This document shows, piece by piece, positions 54,940-64,000 of a stretch of 64,000 bases of DNA (positions are counted from its first letter, which is position 1; every line of letters starts with the position of its first letter). The stretch covers positions 868,001-932,000 of the forward strand of contig NZ_LCTZ01000002.1 in NCBI RefSeq assembly GCF_001413955.1, given 5' to 3'. The notes under the pieces were generated by a model. The model saw only the letters and a program-made list of their open reading frames with translations, made no database searches and was not told the origin of the DNA. The DNA is from Flagellimonas eckloniae. Its GTDB lineage: Bacteria; Bacteroidota; Bacteroidia; Flavobacteriales; Flavobacteriaceae. Both the position numbers and the translations under genes were made by a program.

Positions 54940-56973
54940 TTATATTAATCCGTTATATTTTCTGACAATCCATTCCAATGCAAGGGTCAATGCAATAAAA
55001 CCTAACAAGACCCTAAAATCGATTAAAGATACGACATTTTGCTTGCTCTTTTGAACAGGGACATACTGTTCGGATGTTGATAAAACCTCTATGAGCGAAT
55101 CCAACGTATTTGGAAAGTAAACTTTTGCATTTGTGCTTTCTGCAAGCTGTTGTAGTTTTTTATGATTGGCTGAAATCAATTGTTTTTCAGGATTGAAATC
55201 CAATATTTTAAATGACCCTGATCTCTTTAGGTTTTCCTTTTGCGCAGTTACCTTAAAAGTATATTCTCCTGCTTCCAAATCACTTAAATCGGCTTCAAAA
55301 AAAGAACCTTTCAATAGCATTGGTGATTCTCTGGAAAAATTATTTCCTTGCCCCTTTACTTCAATATTAATGTTTGAATTTGGGTCAAAGACATAGCTTT
55401 CATCAAAATATGATGCCCTAACTTTTGCAACACTTGAATCATCATAGACAAAATCAAAATCCAATTCCAATCTACTCCTTTGGTTGTTGCTGGTTAAATA
55501 AATCATCAACCTACCAATAAAGTCGTCAAAACTCTTAAAGCTTTTACTATTACGATATACTTGAGCTCTCCATTTCCACAAGTTTTCTCCAAATAGAACG
55601 GCCTCCTTTTGTTTGTTTTCAGCAATAATTGTAAAAAGCGGTTTATCTAAAGTAATCCCTCTAATGTTCTGGAAAAGTATGGCCTCCGCATTTTTCTTGA
55701 GCGTGATATCTCCTAAATTGTTTTGCAGTGGAGGAAAATCCGTTACGCTGAAATCTGAAAGTCCAAAAATGTCAAAAGCATTGTTGAGAACGGGTAGTAT
55801 TTCCTCACTTTGATTGAAGTTTTCTTTTGAAAAACTTTGCTGGGCATTGTTGACGAAGCCCCAATCTGTTTTTGTGCCCGTAATGGTAAAAGTACTCGGT
55901 TTTGTCTTGGAAAGGTAATTGTAAATGTTTCTGAATGTACGATCTGGCTGATACAGAATAAAGACATCGGTGTCCTCAAATCTATCAACGGAAACCGTTG
56001 GCTTTAAAATATTGACAGAGCGCTGTTCATTCACCTCAATTGATTTTTTTAGCGCGCCTATATCTGGGTGCAGTATATCAGAAACAATGGTGATATTGGT
56101 TTTTTCGTCAATAACCTCAATTGCAGTTTCCTTTTTATTGTTGAACTTATTTCTCTCGTTTGCTAATTCCTGAACTTCAATTTTTATTGATTTTATGCCT
56201 ACACTTTCAGCTTCTAAAAGCGCGTTGATGGTTTTACTGTTCTCATTTGTGCCAAAGCTTACGTTTTCTCTATAAATGGATTTCCCGTTCATTGAAATGG
56301 TTACCATTTTTGAAACGGGTCTCGCGCCTTGATATAAAATGGTGGCCTCAATCGGAAACTTATTTTTAAGAAAGGCATACGTATTCGTATTTACCAGACC
56401 GATAGAAATATCTTCATACGCCGTAGTATCTCCAATAACAACTGGATTGACTGATAGTGTTTTACTTAGATCTAGGTAAGTGTAATCCCTTCCCAAAGTT
56501 TGGTTGCCATCCGTAAAAAGAACTACTGTATTGGAATTTGAGGAAAAAATTTCATCTGTCTTTAAAAGGGCATTGGCAATATCAGTATTCTTTTTCTGAA
56601 AACTGAGTGAGTCCGTTTCTACGATTTCAACACCAAATGCATACTGATGCATTGAAAAACGCTCATTGAGAGCTTCATTTTCAATTACTTTCATTACCTG
56701 CCCGGTCACCACAGCTTTCTCCGAAGACTCTTGCATAGAGAAAGAATCATCAACCAAAACAATGAGATTGCTTTTTTCTATGAAATATTCTTGTTTTGTA
56801 AACTTCGGATTTATCAGTATAAGAAGTGTGCAAAAAAGTGTCAAAAACCGAAGTCCGGCCAAAAAAGTTTTGAGTGTGCCTTTTCTTTGATTCTTATAAA
56901 AGTATTGATAAAATACGATGGTAAGGGCAACGATTGCTGCCAAGATAATAAGGAGTACCGTACGTATTTCCAT
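54940..56973 (-). CDS. large VWA-domain membrane protein
   Basis: 677 aa. Two N-terminal membrane helices (residues 7-25 and 37-55) precede a VWA domain with MIDAS motif VLVDDSFSMQES near residue 74 and VLFTDGNQTLG. The large middle region is probably periplasmic with beta-sandwich repeats. A C-terminal membrane helix (LIDFRVLLGFIALTLALEWI) anchors the end. It resembles BatA/BatB-like or glutamine amidotransferase-like membrane proteins of Bacteroidota. The role is unknown. Confidence 0.75.
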   Translation of the reverse strand: MEIRTVLLIILAAIVALTIVFYQYFYKNQRKGTLKTFLAGLRFLTLFCTLLILINPKFTKQEYFIEKSNLIVLVDDSFSMQESSEKAVVTGQVMKVIENEALNERFSMHQYAFGVEIVETDSLSFQKKNTDIANALLKTDEIFSSNSNTVVLFTDGNQTLGRDYTYLDLSKTLSVNPVVIGDTTAYEDISIGLVNTNTYAFLKNKFPIEATILYQGARPVSKMVTISMNGKSIYRENVSFGTNENSKTINALLEAESVGIKSIKIEVQELANERNKFNNKKETAIEVIDEKTNITIVSDILHPDIGALKKSIEVNEQRSVNILKPTVSVDRFEDTDVFILYQPDRTFRNIYNYLSKTKPSTFTITGTKTDWGFVNNAQQSFSKENFNQSEEILPVLNNAFDIFGLSDFSVTDFPPLQNNLGDITLKKNAEAILFQNIRGITLDKPLFTIIAENKQKEAVLFGENLWKWRAQVYRNSKSFKSFDDFIGRLMIYLTSNNQRSRLELDFDFVYDDSSVAKVRASYFDESYVFDPNSNINIEVKGQGNNFSRESPMLLKGSFFEADLSDLEAGEYTFKVTAQKENLKRSGSFKILDFNPEKQLISANHKKLQQLAESTNAKVYFPNTLDSLIEVLSTSEQYVPVQKSKQNVVSLIDFRVLLGFIALTLALEWIVRKYNGLI

Positions 56974-56978
56974 TCATT

Positions 56979-57725
56979 TTAGGTTAGCATACCGCCATCA
57001 ACGTTGATTACTTGACCAGTAACGTAAGCTGATAAATCTGAAGCCAGGTACAAACATGCATTGGCAACATCTTCAGGACTTCCGCCTCTTTTTAATGGAA
57101 TGGCATCTCTCCAGCCCTGAACTGTTTTTTCATCCAATTTATCTGTCATCTCCGTTTCAATAAAACCAGGTGCTATGGCATTGCAACGAATATTTCTAGA
57201 GCCAAGTTCAAGGGCTACAGATTTGGTAAATCCAATCATACCGGCCTTGGAAGCAGCATAGTTTGTCTGTCCTGCATTTCCTTTTACCCCAACAACACTG
57301 CTCATATTTATGATGGATCCTTTGCGTTGTTTCAACAAGGTGCGCTGTACAGCTTTGGTCATATTAAAGACAGATTTTAAATTGATTTCTATCACTTTAT
57401 CAAAATCTTCTTCGCCCATTCGCATCAGCAAATTGTCTTTCGTAATTCCTGCATTGTTGATGAGCACATCAATGCCATCAAAATCTTCCAATACTTTTGC
57501 AACCAACTCTTCTGACTCTGAAAAACTTGCAGCATTACTTTTATAAGCTTTTGCTTTTACGCCCAAATTGGTAAGTTCCTTTTCCAATTCAAGAGCCGGA
57601 GCTTCACTAGAGCTATAGGTGAAAGCCACATTGGCCCCATGTTGTCCAAATACCTGTGCTATCCCTCTTCCTATTCCTCTGCTTGCACCTGTAATAATTA
57701 CATTTTTGCCTTCTAAAAGTTTCAT
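56979..57725 (-). CDS. fabG: 3-oxoacyl-[acyl-carrier-protein] reductase FabG
   Basis: 248 aa SDR enzyme. NADP-binding ITGASRGIGRGIAQV is at residues 10-24, NNAG near residue 90, the catalytic Ser in NMSSVVG, and YAASKAG (Tyr, Lys). FIETEMTDKL matches FabG. It reduces 3-oxoacyl-ACP in fatty acid synthesis. It has its own -7 box and sits 5 bases before the VWA membrane protein gene. Confidence 0.94.
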   Translation of the reverse strand: MKLLEGKNVIITGASRGIGRGIAQVFGQHGANVAFTYSSSEAPALELEKELTNLGVKAKAYKSNAASFSESEELVAKVLEDFDGIDVLINNAGITKDNLLMRMGEEDFDKVIEINLKSVFNMTKAVQRTLLKQRKGSIINMSSVVGVKGNAGQTNYAASKAGMIGFTKSVALELGSRNIRCNAIAPGFIETEMTDKLDEKTVQGWRDAIPLKRGGSPEDVANACLYLASDLSAYVTGQVINVDGGMLT

Positions 57726-57757
57726 GCTATTCCAAATTTATTCGAATGGTTGTTGAC

Positions 57758-57765
57758 CAAATATA
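57758..57765 (-). promoter_or_regulatory. -7 box for fabG
   Basis: TATATTTG on the minus strand matches TAnnTTTG and lies 32 bases before the fabG ATG, downstream of the sucD terminator. No clear -33 TTG is seen. Confidence 0.5.
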
Positions 57766-57787
57766 GTTTTTGTTTTACTTTTTGATG

Positions 57788-57815
57788 AAAAAAAATCCCG
57801 TATTACACGGGATTT
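57788..57815 (-). terminator. rho-independent terminator of sucD
   Basis: AAATCCCGT and ACGGGATTT form a perfect 9-bp stem with a 5-base loop. On the minus strand it is followed by eight T. It separates sucD from fabG. Confidence 0.88.
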
Positions 57816-57835
57816 ACAATAGTTTTAACGATTGG

Positions 57836-58708
57836 TTACCCAATCACCTCTTTTACCTTTACACCTATTTTCGCTGGAGAATCCACAACGTGGATTCCAC
57901 ATTCGCTCATGATTCTTTTTTTAGCTTGCGCTGTATCATCACTACCTCCAACTATAGCACCTGCATGTCCCATGGTTCTCCCAGCGGGAGCAGTTTCACC
58001 AGCTATAAATCCTACAATGGGCTTTTTGCTTCCACTTTCTTTATACCATTTGGCTGCATCAGCCTCCAGTTGGCCACCAATCTCACCAATCATTACCACA
58101 CATTCAGTCTCAGGATCATTAATTAGAAGTTCTACGGCTTCTTTTGTAGTTGTTCCAATAATTGGATCTCCACCAATTCCAATGGCAGTAGTAATTCCCA
58201 ATCCTTGGCGCACTACCTGATCGGCAGCTTCATATGTCAATGTTCCAGATTTTGAAACAATACCCACATTTCCTTTTTTGAAAACAAATCCTGGCATGAT
58301 TCCTACTTTTGCCTCTTCAGGTGTGATAACGCCTGGGCAGTTAGGACCTACAAGTGTACAGTCTAGGTTCTTAATGTAATCATTTGCCTTGACCATATCA
58401 GCAACAGGAATCCCTTCGGTAATCGTTATAATTACCTTAATGCCTGCACTTGCTGCTTCCATGATGGCGTCCGCTGCAAATGCTGGTGGTACAAAAATAA
58501 TAGTCGTATCGGCACCAACATGTTTAACCGCATCTTCAACGGTATTGAAAACTGGCTTGCCCAAATGTTCCTGACCTCCTTTTCCAGGTGTAACACCACC
58601 AACTACGTTGGTTCCATACTCGATCATTTGACCAGCATGGAAAGTTCCTTCACTCCCTGTAAAACCTTGAACAATTATTTTTGAATCCTTATTTACTAGA
58701 ACACTCAT
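57836..58708 (-). CDS. sucD: succinate-CoA ligase alpha subunit SucD
   Basis: 290 aa. The CoA-binding domain has [15 protein letters not shown] near residue 11, and the phosphohistidine loop is [27 protein letters not shown] and [12 protein letters not shown] are also conserved. It makes ATP or GTP from succinyl-CoA in the TCA cycle with SucC, which is not in this window. The gene has its own -7 box and terminator. Confidence 0.96.
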   Translation of the reverse strand: MSVLVNKDSKIIVQGFTGSEGTFHAGQMIEYGTNVVGGVTPGKGGQEHLGKPVFNTVEDAVKHVGADTTIIFVPPAFAADAIMEAASAGIKVIITITEGIPVADMVKANDYIKNLDCTLVGPNCPGVITPEEAKVGIMPGFVFKKGNVGIVSKSGTLTYEAADQVVRQGLGITTAIGIGGDPIIGTTTKEAVELLINDPETECVVMIGEIGGQLEADAAKWYKESGSKKPIVGFIAGETAPAGRTMGHAGAIVGGSDDTAQAKKRIMSECGIHVVDSPAKIGVKVKEVIG

Positions 58709-58730
58709 ATTTTTTAATTATTTCGCTGGA

Positions 58731-58738
58731 CAAAAGTA
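58731..58738 (-). promoter_or_regulatory. -7 box for sucD
   Basis: TACTTTTG on the minus strand matches TAnnTTTG exactly and lies 22 bases before the sucD ATG. No -33 TTG is evident at the standard distance. Confidence 0.5.
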
Positions 58739-58773
58739 TGGCTTTGCCCCTAAAATTTAAAGTAAATTTTGTG

Positions 58774-59709
58774 CTATTTCTGCTTAGCCTTCTTAAGCAT
58801 TGATGGAATATTCTTTATTATGGCCAACTCTTTCATTTTTGCCCGGGCTTCCAAGGCCGGACTTCCAAAATATGTCTTGCCGCCTTCCAAACTGTTTGCA
58901 ACTCCAGATTGTGCATAAACAACAGCGCCTTTACCAATGGTAATACCACTAATAACTCCAACCTGTCCCCATAAAGTGACTTCATCTTCAACAACCACAC
59001 AACCAGCTATTCCTGTATGGGAAGCAATGAGACATTTTTTGCCAATCACGGTATCATGGCCTATTTGTATTTGATTATCGAGTTTTGTTCCTTCTCCAAT
59101 GGTGGTATCACCGGTAACACCCCTATCTATGCTGCATGAAGCTCCTATGTCTACATTGTCCTTAATGACCACTCTACCTCCTGAAAGTAATTTGTCAAAT
59201 CCTTCTGGTCTGTTTTTATAATAGAATGCGTCTGCCCCTAGTACCGTTCCGCTATGGATTGTCACGTTATTTCCAATTACGCAATTGTCATAGATGGTGA
59301 CATTGGCATGAATGATACAATCCTTTCCAATATTCACATTATTGCCTATAAAGGTGTTAGGTTGTATTATGGTGCCTTCTCCAATTTTTGCTGTTGGTGC
59401 TATTGTGGTACTGGCACTCTGAAAGGGTTTGAAAAATTGGGTTAGTTTGTTGAAATCAGTGAAAGGATCTTGGGAAATAAGTAGTGCCTTACCCTCTGGA
59501 CATTCTACTTGTTTGTTGATGAGAACCACCGTGGCTCTGGATTCCAATGCTTTATCATAATACTTTGGATGATCTACAAAAACTATATCCCCTTCCTCAA
59601 CCACATGAATTTCATTCATTCCCAATACTGGAAAATCATCATTCCCAACATAACTGGAACCAATAATTTCTGAAATTTCCTTTAGGGTATACGATTTTGG
59701 GAATTTCAT
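58774..59709 (-). CDS. LpxD-like acyltransferase (second copy)
   Basis: 311 aa. The N-terminal UDP-GlcNAc-binding-like domain (residues 1-95) is followed by a left-handed beta helix with hexapeptides and the catalytic-type His in NQIQIGHDTVIGKKCLIASHTG. It is clearly related to the LpxD at 62472 but shorter. It may use another acyl chain or be a UDP-3-O-acylglucosamine N-acyltransferase paralogue. It lies between efp and sucD. Confidence 0.85.
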   Translation of the reverse strand: MKFPKSYTLKEISEIIGSSYVGNDDFPVLGMNEIHVVEEGDIVFVDHPKYYDKALESRATVVLINKQVECPEGKALLISQDPFTDFNKLTQFFKPFQSASTTIAPTAKIGEGTIIQPNTFIGNNVNIGKDCIIHANVTIYDNCVIGNNVTIHSGTVLGADAFYYKNRPEGFDKLLSGGRVVIKDNVDIGASCSIDRGVTGDTTIGEGTKLDNQIQIGHDTVIGKKCLIASHTGIAGCVVVEDEVTLWGQVGVISGITIGKGAVVYAQSGVANSLEGGKTYFGSPALEARAKMKELAIIKNIPSMLKKAKQK

Positions 59710-59715
59710 TACGGA

Positions 59716-60282
59716 CTATTCTTTTATCCGTTCTAAGTAGGCTCCTTTTTCAGTATCCACTTTTATTTTATCCCCTTCATTGATAAACAATGGAACATTT
59801 ACCCGAGCTCCAGTTTCAACCGTAGCGGGCTTTGTGGCATTGGTTGCAGTATTACCCTTAACTCCAGGTTCTGTGTGGGTTATTTCCAAAATAACACTTG
59901 CGGGCATATCAACAGATAGTGGCATACTGTCCTCAGTATTAAAAAGAATAGTCACAACCTCTCCTTCTTTTAAAAGGTCAGGTGCATCCAACGAACTTTT
60001 CTCCAATGTAATTTGATTGTAATCGTCTGTATTCATAAAATGAAACGTATCTCCTTCTGCATAGAGATACTGGTAAGATCTTGTCTCTACCCGTACATCA
60101 TCTATTTTATGTCCTGCGGAAAATGTATTGTCTATTACTTTTCCCGTAGTAACACTTTTTAGCTTTGTTCGTACAAAAGCAGGTCCTTTACCTGGTTTTA
60201 CATGAAGAAACTCAATTATCTTGAAAATATCATGATTGTATTTGATGCACAATCCTTTTCTAATATCTGAAGTACTTGCCAT
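59716..60282 (-). CDS. efp: translation elongation factor P
   Basis: 188 aa with the three EF-P domains. The tip loop of domain I is HVKPGKGPAF with Lys32 at the tip, where many EF-P proteins are modified. AGHKIDDVRVETRSYQYLY and the ending GAYLERIKE are family features. It relieves ribosome stalling at polyproline. No lysine-modifying enzyme is adjacent. It lies 4 bases after lpxA in the lipid A operon. Confidence 0.97.
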   Translation of the reverse strand: MASTSDIRKGLCIKYNHDIFKIIEFLHVKPGKGPAFVRTKLKSVTTGKVIDNTFSAGHKIDDVRVETRSYQYLYAEGDTFHFMNTDDYNQITLEKSSLDAPDLLKEGEVVTILFNTEDSMPLSVDMPASVILEITHTEPGVKGNTATNATKPATVETGARVNVPLFINEGDKIKVDTEKGAYLERIKE

Positions 60283-60286
60283 AATT

Positions 60287-61072
60287 TTAATTTGAACTGA
60301 AATAGCCTTTCATGATTCCTCTTTGCGAATCCCTAATAAATTGAAGGATTTCATCACGTTCCGGAGTTGCTTCCATTTCTGCCTCTATTATTGAAGCTGC
60401 TTGGGAGTTATTATAGTTTTTTTGATACAATATTCGATAAATGTTTTGGATCTCTCTTATTTTATTTGCCTCGAACCCTCTTCTTCGTAAACCTATTGAA
60501 TTGATTCCAACGTAAGAAAGTGGCTCTCTTGCAGCTTTGACAAAGGGAGGTACATCCTTTCTTACCAAAGATCCACCCGTAACGAAAGCATGGTTTCCTA
60601 TTGAAACAAATTGGTGCACAGCCACCATTCCGGCCAATACCACATTTTGTCCAATGGTAACATGACCTGCCAATGTAGAATCATTACTAAAGATACAACC
60701 GTCACCAACAAAACAGTCATGGGCAACGTGACAATAGGCCATAATCAAACAGTTATTGCCGATTACTGTTTTCATACGATCAGATGTACCTTTATTGATG
60801 GTGGCACATTCCCGTATGGTTGTATTGTTCCCTATATGAACCGTGGTCTCTTCTCCTTTATATTTTAAGTCTTGTGGCATTGCAGAGATGACTGCTCCCG
60901 GGAAAATGTTACAATTCTTTCCTATTCGGGCGCCTTCCATTATGGTAACATTGGAACCTATCCACGTACCCTGTCCAATTGTGACATTGTTGTGAATTGT
61001 AGTAAAAGGCTCAATCACCACATTTTTGGCAATTTTTGCTCCTGGATGGACATAAGCAAGTGGCTGATTCAT
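60287..61072 (-). CDS. lpxA: UDP-N-acetylglucosamine acyltransferase LpxA
   Basis: 261 aa left-handed beta helix with many hexapeptides (IGQGTWIGSNVTIMEGARIG). The catalytic His is in CLIMAYCHVAHDCFVG near residue 118. The C-terminal helical domain starts around residue 190 with NSIGLRRRGFE. It begins lipid A synthesis by acylating UDP-GlcNAc at O3. It follows lpxC-fabZ directly. Confidence 0.96.
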   Translation of the reverse strand: MNQPLAYVHPGAKIAKNVVIEPFTTIHNNVTIGQGTWIGSNVTIMEGARIGKNCNIFPGAVISAMPQDLKYKGEETTVHIGNNTTIRECATINKGTSDRMKTVIGNNCLIMAYCHVAHDCFVGDGCIFSNDSTLAGHVTIGQNVVLAGMVAVHQFVSIGNHAFVTGGSLVRKDVPPFVKAAREPLSYVGINSIGLRRRGFEANKIREIQNIYRILYQKNYNNSQAASIIEAEMEATPERDEILQFIRDSQRGIMKGYFSSN

Positions 61073-62479
61073 TTAGTCGTTTTTGGTTTTTACAATTTGA
61101 GCCATTAATTCAGCTTCGGAGACCAATTTTCCGTTTGCATAGGCATATGCTTGCATATGACAAATTCCACGTCGAATAGGTGAAATCAAATCACATTTAA
61201 ATATCAACGTATCTCCAGGAACTACTTGTTGTTTGAATTTGACATTATCTATCTTCATGAAAAAGGTAAGATAGTTTTCTGGGTCAGGAACTGTACTAAG
61301 AACCAAAATACCTCCAGTTTGTGCCATTGCCTCTACCTGTAGAACGCCAGGCATTACTGGAGCTCCTGGAAAATGACCCACAAAGAAAGGCTCATTCATA
61401 GTAACATTTTTAACGCCAACAACATGGGTATCTGAAAGTTCCAAGATTTTATCTACGAGCAAAAAAGGAGGTCTATGCGGCAACATATCCATGATTTGGG
61501 TAACATCCATCAGTGGAGTTTGATTCAAATCATAAGTTGGGACCTTATTCCTTTTTTCTATTTTAATTATTTTGGAAAGTTTCTTCGCAAATTGTGTGTT
61601 CACATAATGTCCCGGCTTATTGGCGATGACTTTACCTCTAATACGAGTACCTGCTAATGCCAAGTCGCCAACCACATCCAATAATTTATGGCGAGCCGCT
61701 TCATTGGGATAGTGCAATGTAAGATTGTCTAATATACCATTTGGCTTTACAGACAATTTTTCTTTATTGAAAGCTTTTTCGAGTTTTTTCATTGTGGATT
61801 CTGAAATCTCTTTGTCCACATAAACGATAGCATTATTAAGGTCCCCGCCTTTTATAAGTCCATGCTCCAATAGCATTTCCAACTCATGTAAAAAGCTAAA
61901 GGTACGCGCATCGGCTATATCAGTCTTAAAATTGGAAATTTGTTCCAAAGTAGCATTTTGAGTACCTAAAACCTTAGTTCCAAAATCGACCATTGTAGTT
62001 ATCTGATACTCATCGGATGGGATTACGGTAATTTCGCTACCGGTAGCTTCATCCTTATAGGTAATCACATCTTTGACTATGTATTCTTCACGATTCTGTT
62101 CTTGTTCTACAATTCCTGCTTCTTCAAGGGCCTCAACAAAAAACTTTGAAGAACCGTCCATGATAGGAGGTTCTGGAGAATCCAATTCTATAAGAACATT
62201 ATCAATGTCAAGGCCTACCAAGGCAGCAAGAACATGTTCTGAAGTTTGGATTTTTACGCCATTTTTTTCAAGATTGGTGCCACGTTGCGTGTTCACAACA
62301 TAGTTGGCATCTGCCTCAATTATTGGTTCTCCTTCAAGGTCTACTCTTTTAAAGGCAAACCCATGATTTTCCTTAGCGGGAACAAAAGTCATCGTAACAT
62401 TTTCTCCGGTATGTAACCCTACTCCTTCTAAGGTTACTTTTTTATTTATGGTTCGTTGTTTGATATTGGTCTTATTCAC
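61073..62479 (-). CDS. LpxC-FabZ fusion: deacetylase and hydroxyacyl-ACP dehydratase
   Basis: 468 aa bifunctional protein typical of Bacteroidota. The LpxC part (residues 1-305) has the zinc region TSEHVLAALVGLDIDNV and HKLLDVVGDLAL. The FabZ part (residues 320-468) has LPHRPPFLLVDKI and GHFPGAPVMPGVLQVEAMAQ. It commits lipid A synthesis and dehydrates 3-hydroxyacyl-ACP, joining the two pathways. Its start overlaps the lpxD end by 8 bases. Confidence 0.97.
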   Translation of the reverse strand: MNKTNIKQRTINKKVTLEGVGLHTGENVTMTFVPAKENHGFAFKRVDLEGEPIIEADANYVVNTQRGTNLEKNGVKIQTSEHVLAALVGLDIDNVLIELDSPEPPIMDGSSKFFVEALEEAGIVEQEQNREEYIVKDVITYKDEATGSEITVIPSDEYQITTMVDFGTKVLGTQNATLEQISNFKTDIADARTFSFLHELEMLLEHGLIKGGDLNNAIVYVDKEISESTMKKLEKAFNKEKLSVKPNGILDNLTLHYPNEAARHKLLDVVGDLALAGTRIRGKVIANKPGHYVNTQFAKKLSKIIKIEKRNKVPTYDLNQTPLMDVTQIMDMLPHRPPFLLVDKILELSDTHVVGVKNVTMNEPFFVGHFPGAPVMPGVLQVEAMAQTGGILVLSTVPDPENYLTFFMKIDNVKFKQQVVPGDTLIFKCDLISPIRRGICHMQAYAYANGKLVSEAELMAQIVKTKND

Positions 62480-63497
62480 CTTCTACTTTTTTTTCAAGGT
62501 TGGTGATTGTATTTACCAACTTTGGTAAATTTTTAAAATGTACGTATGATTTATTATAGTCTCCGTAATTTAATGCCGGTGATCCTTGAAGAACCTCATC
62601 ATCCTTAACGTTTCTTCCTATCCCTGACTGAGCTTGGATTCTCACTCTATCTCCAATTGTAATATGTCCAACAATACCAACTTGTCCGCCAATGAGGCAA
62701 TATTTCCCTATTTTGGTGGAACCCGCAATTCCAGTTTGTGCCGCAATAGCAGTATGCTCTCCAATCTCTACATTATGGGCAATTTGTATTTGATTGTCTA
62801 ATTTTACTCCCTTTCTCAAAATTGTTGAACCTAAAGTGGCTCTATCAATTGTTGTTCCGGCACCTACGTCTACGTTTTCTTCCAAGATAACATTTCCCGT
62901 TTGTGGCACCTTACTATATTCTCCCTTTTCATTTGGAGTAAAACCAAAACCATCAGCTCCAATTATTGCTCCACTATGAATTACACATGTCTCTCCAACT
63001 ATTGATTCCGAATATATCTTTGCTCCTGCATATACAATTACATTATTGCCAATGGTTACATTGTCTCCAATATATACGTTAGGGTAAATTTTCACATTCT
63101 CCCCTATTTTCACATTATCTCCCAAATAAGAAAAAGCTCCAAGATAAAATCCATCTCCATATGAAGCACTTTCCGAAATAAAAGTTGGATTTTCAATACC
63201 AGACTTATTGTTCTTTACTTGGTTATAATACTCCAATAACTTTGAAAAAGACTTATAGGCATCCTCTACCTTTATTAATGTAGTGGATAAATCTTGTTCA
63301 GGAATAAAATCCCTATTAACAATGGTAATGGAAGCTTTAGTAGAGTAAATAAAAGAGGTGTACTTTGGGTTCGCCAAGAAAGTCAGAGATCCTTTTTCAC
63401 CTTCTTCAATTTTAGATAGTTTGTGAACAGCAATCTGAGGATTTCCCTCAACTTCTCCCTCTAAAAGTCCGGCAATTTGGGTGGCGGTAAATTTCAT
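62472..63497 (-). CDS. lpxD: UDP-3-O-acylglucosamine N-acyltransferase LpxD
   Basis: 341 aa, the standard LpxD length. The N-terminal domain is at residues 1-105, then the beta helix with hexapeptides (NVKIGENVKIYPNVYIGDN). The catalytic His is in IQIAHNVEIGEHTAIAAQTG. A C-terminal helix ends the protein. It adds the second acyl chain in lipid A synthesis. It is the first lpx gene in this block, 23 bases after the HD-domain gene. Confidence 0.95.
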   Translation of the reverse strand: MKFTATQIAGLLEGEVEGNPQIAVHKLSKIEEGEKGSLTFLANPKYTSFIYSTKASITIVNRDFIPEQDLSTTLIKVEDAYKSFSKLLEYYNQVKNNKSGIENPTFISESASYGDGFYLGAFSYLGDNVKIGENVKIYPNVYIGDNVTIGNNVIVYAGAKIYSESIVGETCVIHSGAIIGADGFGFTPNEKGEYSKVPQTGNVILEENVDVGAGTTIDRATLGSTILRKGVKLDNQIQIAHNVEIGEHTAIAAQTGIAGSTKIGKYCLIGGQVGIVGHITIGDRVRIQAQSGIGRNVKDDEVLQGSPALNYGDYNKSYVHFKNLPKLVNTITNLEKKVEGE

Positions 63498-63520
63498 TGC
63501 AGCAAAAGTAACAAAATTTG

Positions 63521-64000
63521 TTAAACGGGTTCTTTTGGATAACAGCTATAATATTTTGTTACCGTTTTAGAAAGTGCTTTTAAACTAAGTTGGTCAGACT
63601 CTTTAAGCACATCAGTAACTTTTCCATTTTTTTTGAGAATATTAATGGCTTGATGGTTTTCATTGTATGCCTTGTTGGAGATTTCTCCTTTGAATACAAA
63701 GTAGGAAGCTTCCTCAGCTGTTATCCCATATACTTGGGTTGTCGTTTTTAGTCTTTCAGCCGACCAACGGGCGTCTATAGGGGTATTTTTAATATTTACG
63801 TTTAACAATGTTCTATTTAAAAGCATCTTGCACATTTTAGAAAGCACAAAATCATCATAAAACTGCCAGGATTTTAATGCTCCTAGAATATCAATATCAT
63901 CCAAAAGAGAGAATCTTTTTAAAATTTGAGAATCAAAATTAGCTTTGGTATTATTCTTCAAGAAGAATAGAAAATCTCGGCTTCCATCCAATTCTTTTCC
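63521..64000 (-). CDS. HD-domain protein, C-terminal part, cut by window edge
   Basis: The frame is open to the window edge (first visible residues GKELDGSRDF), and only 160 C-terminal residues are present; the TTG at 63991 is internal. FSLLDDIDILGALKSWQFYDDFVLSKMCKMLLNR and the tail fit HD-superfamily phosphohydrolases of the dNTPase type in Bacteroidota, but the HD motif itself lies outside. It probably belongs to the lpx transcription unit. Confidence 0.6.
   Translation of the reverse strand, partial: GKELDGSRDFLFFLKNNTKANFDSQILKRFSLLDDIDILGALKSWQFYDDFVLSKMCKMLLNRTLLNVNIKNTPIDARWSAERLKTTTQVYGITAEEASYFVFKGEISNKAYNENHQAINILKKNGKVTDVLKESDQLSLKALSKTVTKYYSCYPKEPV

Noticed and set aside
1-64000. 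tRNA, rRNA, CRISPR, insertion sequences or prophage
   Set aside because: I found no cloverleaf-type sequence, repeat array, transposase, integrase or phage structural gene on either strand.

Overview
The window comes from an AT-rich chromosome of a Bacteroidota bacterium, most likely a marine member of the Flavobacteriaceae. Supporting signs are a short primary sigma factor without region 1.1, an LpxC-FabZ fusion, many lipoprotein signal peptides and signal peptides ending in SQ or AQ, a secreted subclass-A2-type beta-lactamase, and promoters with the Bacteroidota -7 box TAnnTTTG. I see no rRNA, tRNA, CRISPR array, insertion sequence or prophage. Almost every stretch is filled by intact, closely packed genes.

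Layout. 1-1.3 kb: a secreted trehalase (cut by the window edge) diverging from a GntR-type regulator with a candidate operator. 1.5-11.9 kb: a minus-strand operon for a periplasmic, FAD-free molybdenum hydroxylase (2Fe-2S subunit and Tat-exported molybdopterin subunit), most of its cofactor machinery (moaD, moaA, mobA, moeB-like, moeA, xdhC, a MocA-like transferase), a TauE/SafE transporter and a secreted amidohydrolase. moaC, moaE and mogA are absent. 12-19.4 kb: a VWA lipoprotein, a cell-wall trio (M14 carboxypeptidase, amidase, 3D-domain lipoprotein), pirin, a serine hydrolase and menB. 19.7-27.5 kb: plus-strand accessory genes, including a membrane HTH protein, a YHYH and a MORN-type lipoprotein, an SDR protein, a sialate O-acetylesterase, a class C-like serine hydrolase and a class A beta-lactamase.

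27.5-45.5 kb: a glycosyltransferase, an SF2 helicase and rpoD. Next comes a small unexplained minus-strand group: two related micro-ORFs, a 120-aa helical protein and a protein that looks like a histidine phosphotransfer domain without its histidine. Then follow an M19 dipeptidase, a thioesterase, DUF proteins, cysE-cysM, tandem alpha/beta hydrolases, and an AAA+/VWA pair. 45.5-54.1 kb: a complete histidine operon (hisG-D-C-B-H-A-F-IE) interleaved with two GNAT acetyltransferases and a DinB protein. 54.1-64 kb: an SPFH protein, a large VWA membrane protein, fabG, sucD, an LpxD paralogue, efp, lpxA, lpxC-fabZ, lpxD and an HD-domain protein cut by the window end.

The strongest regulatory find is a histidine attenuator before hisG. 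It consists of a consensus -7 box, an 18-codon leader peptide with four consecutive His codons, a 12-bp GAAA-loop terminator, and an 8-bp antiterminator pairing that matches the ribosome-stalling model. The less understood finds are the micro-ORF/pseudo-HPt group beside rpoD and the incomplete molybdenum-cofactor gene set with an embedded anion transporter.
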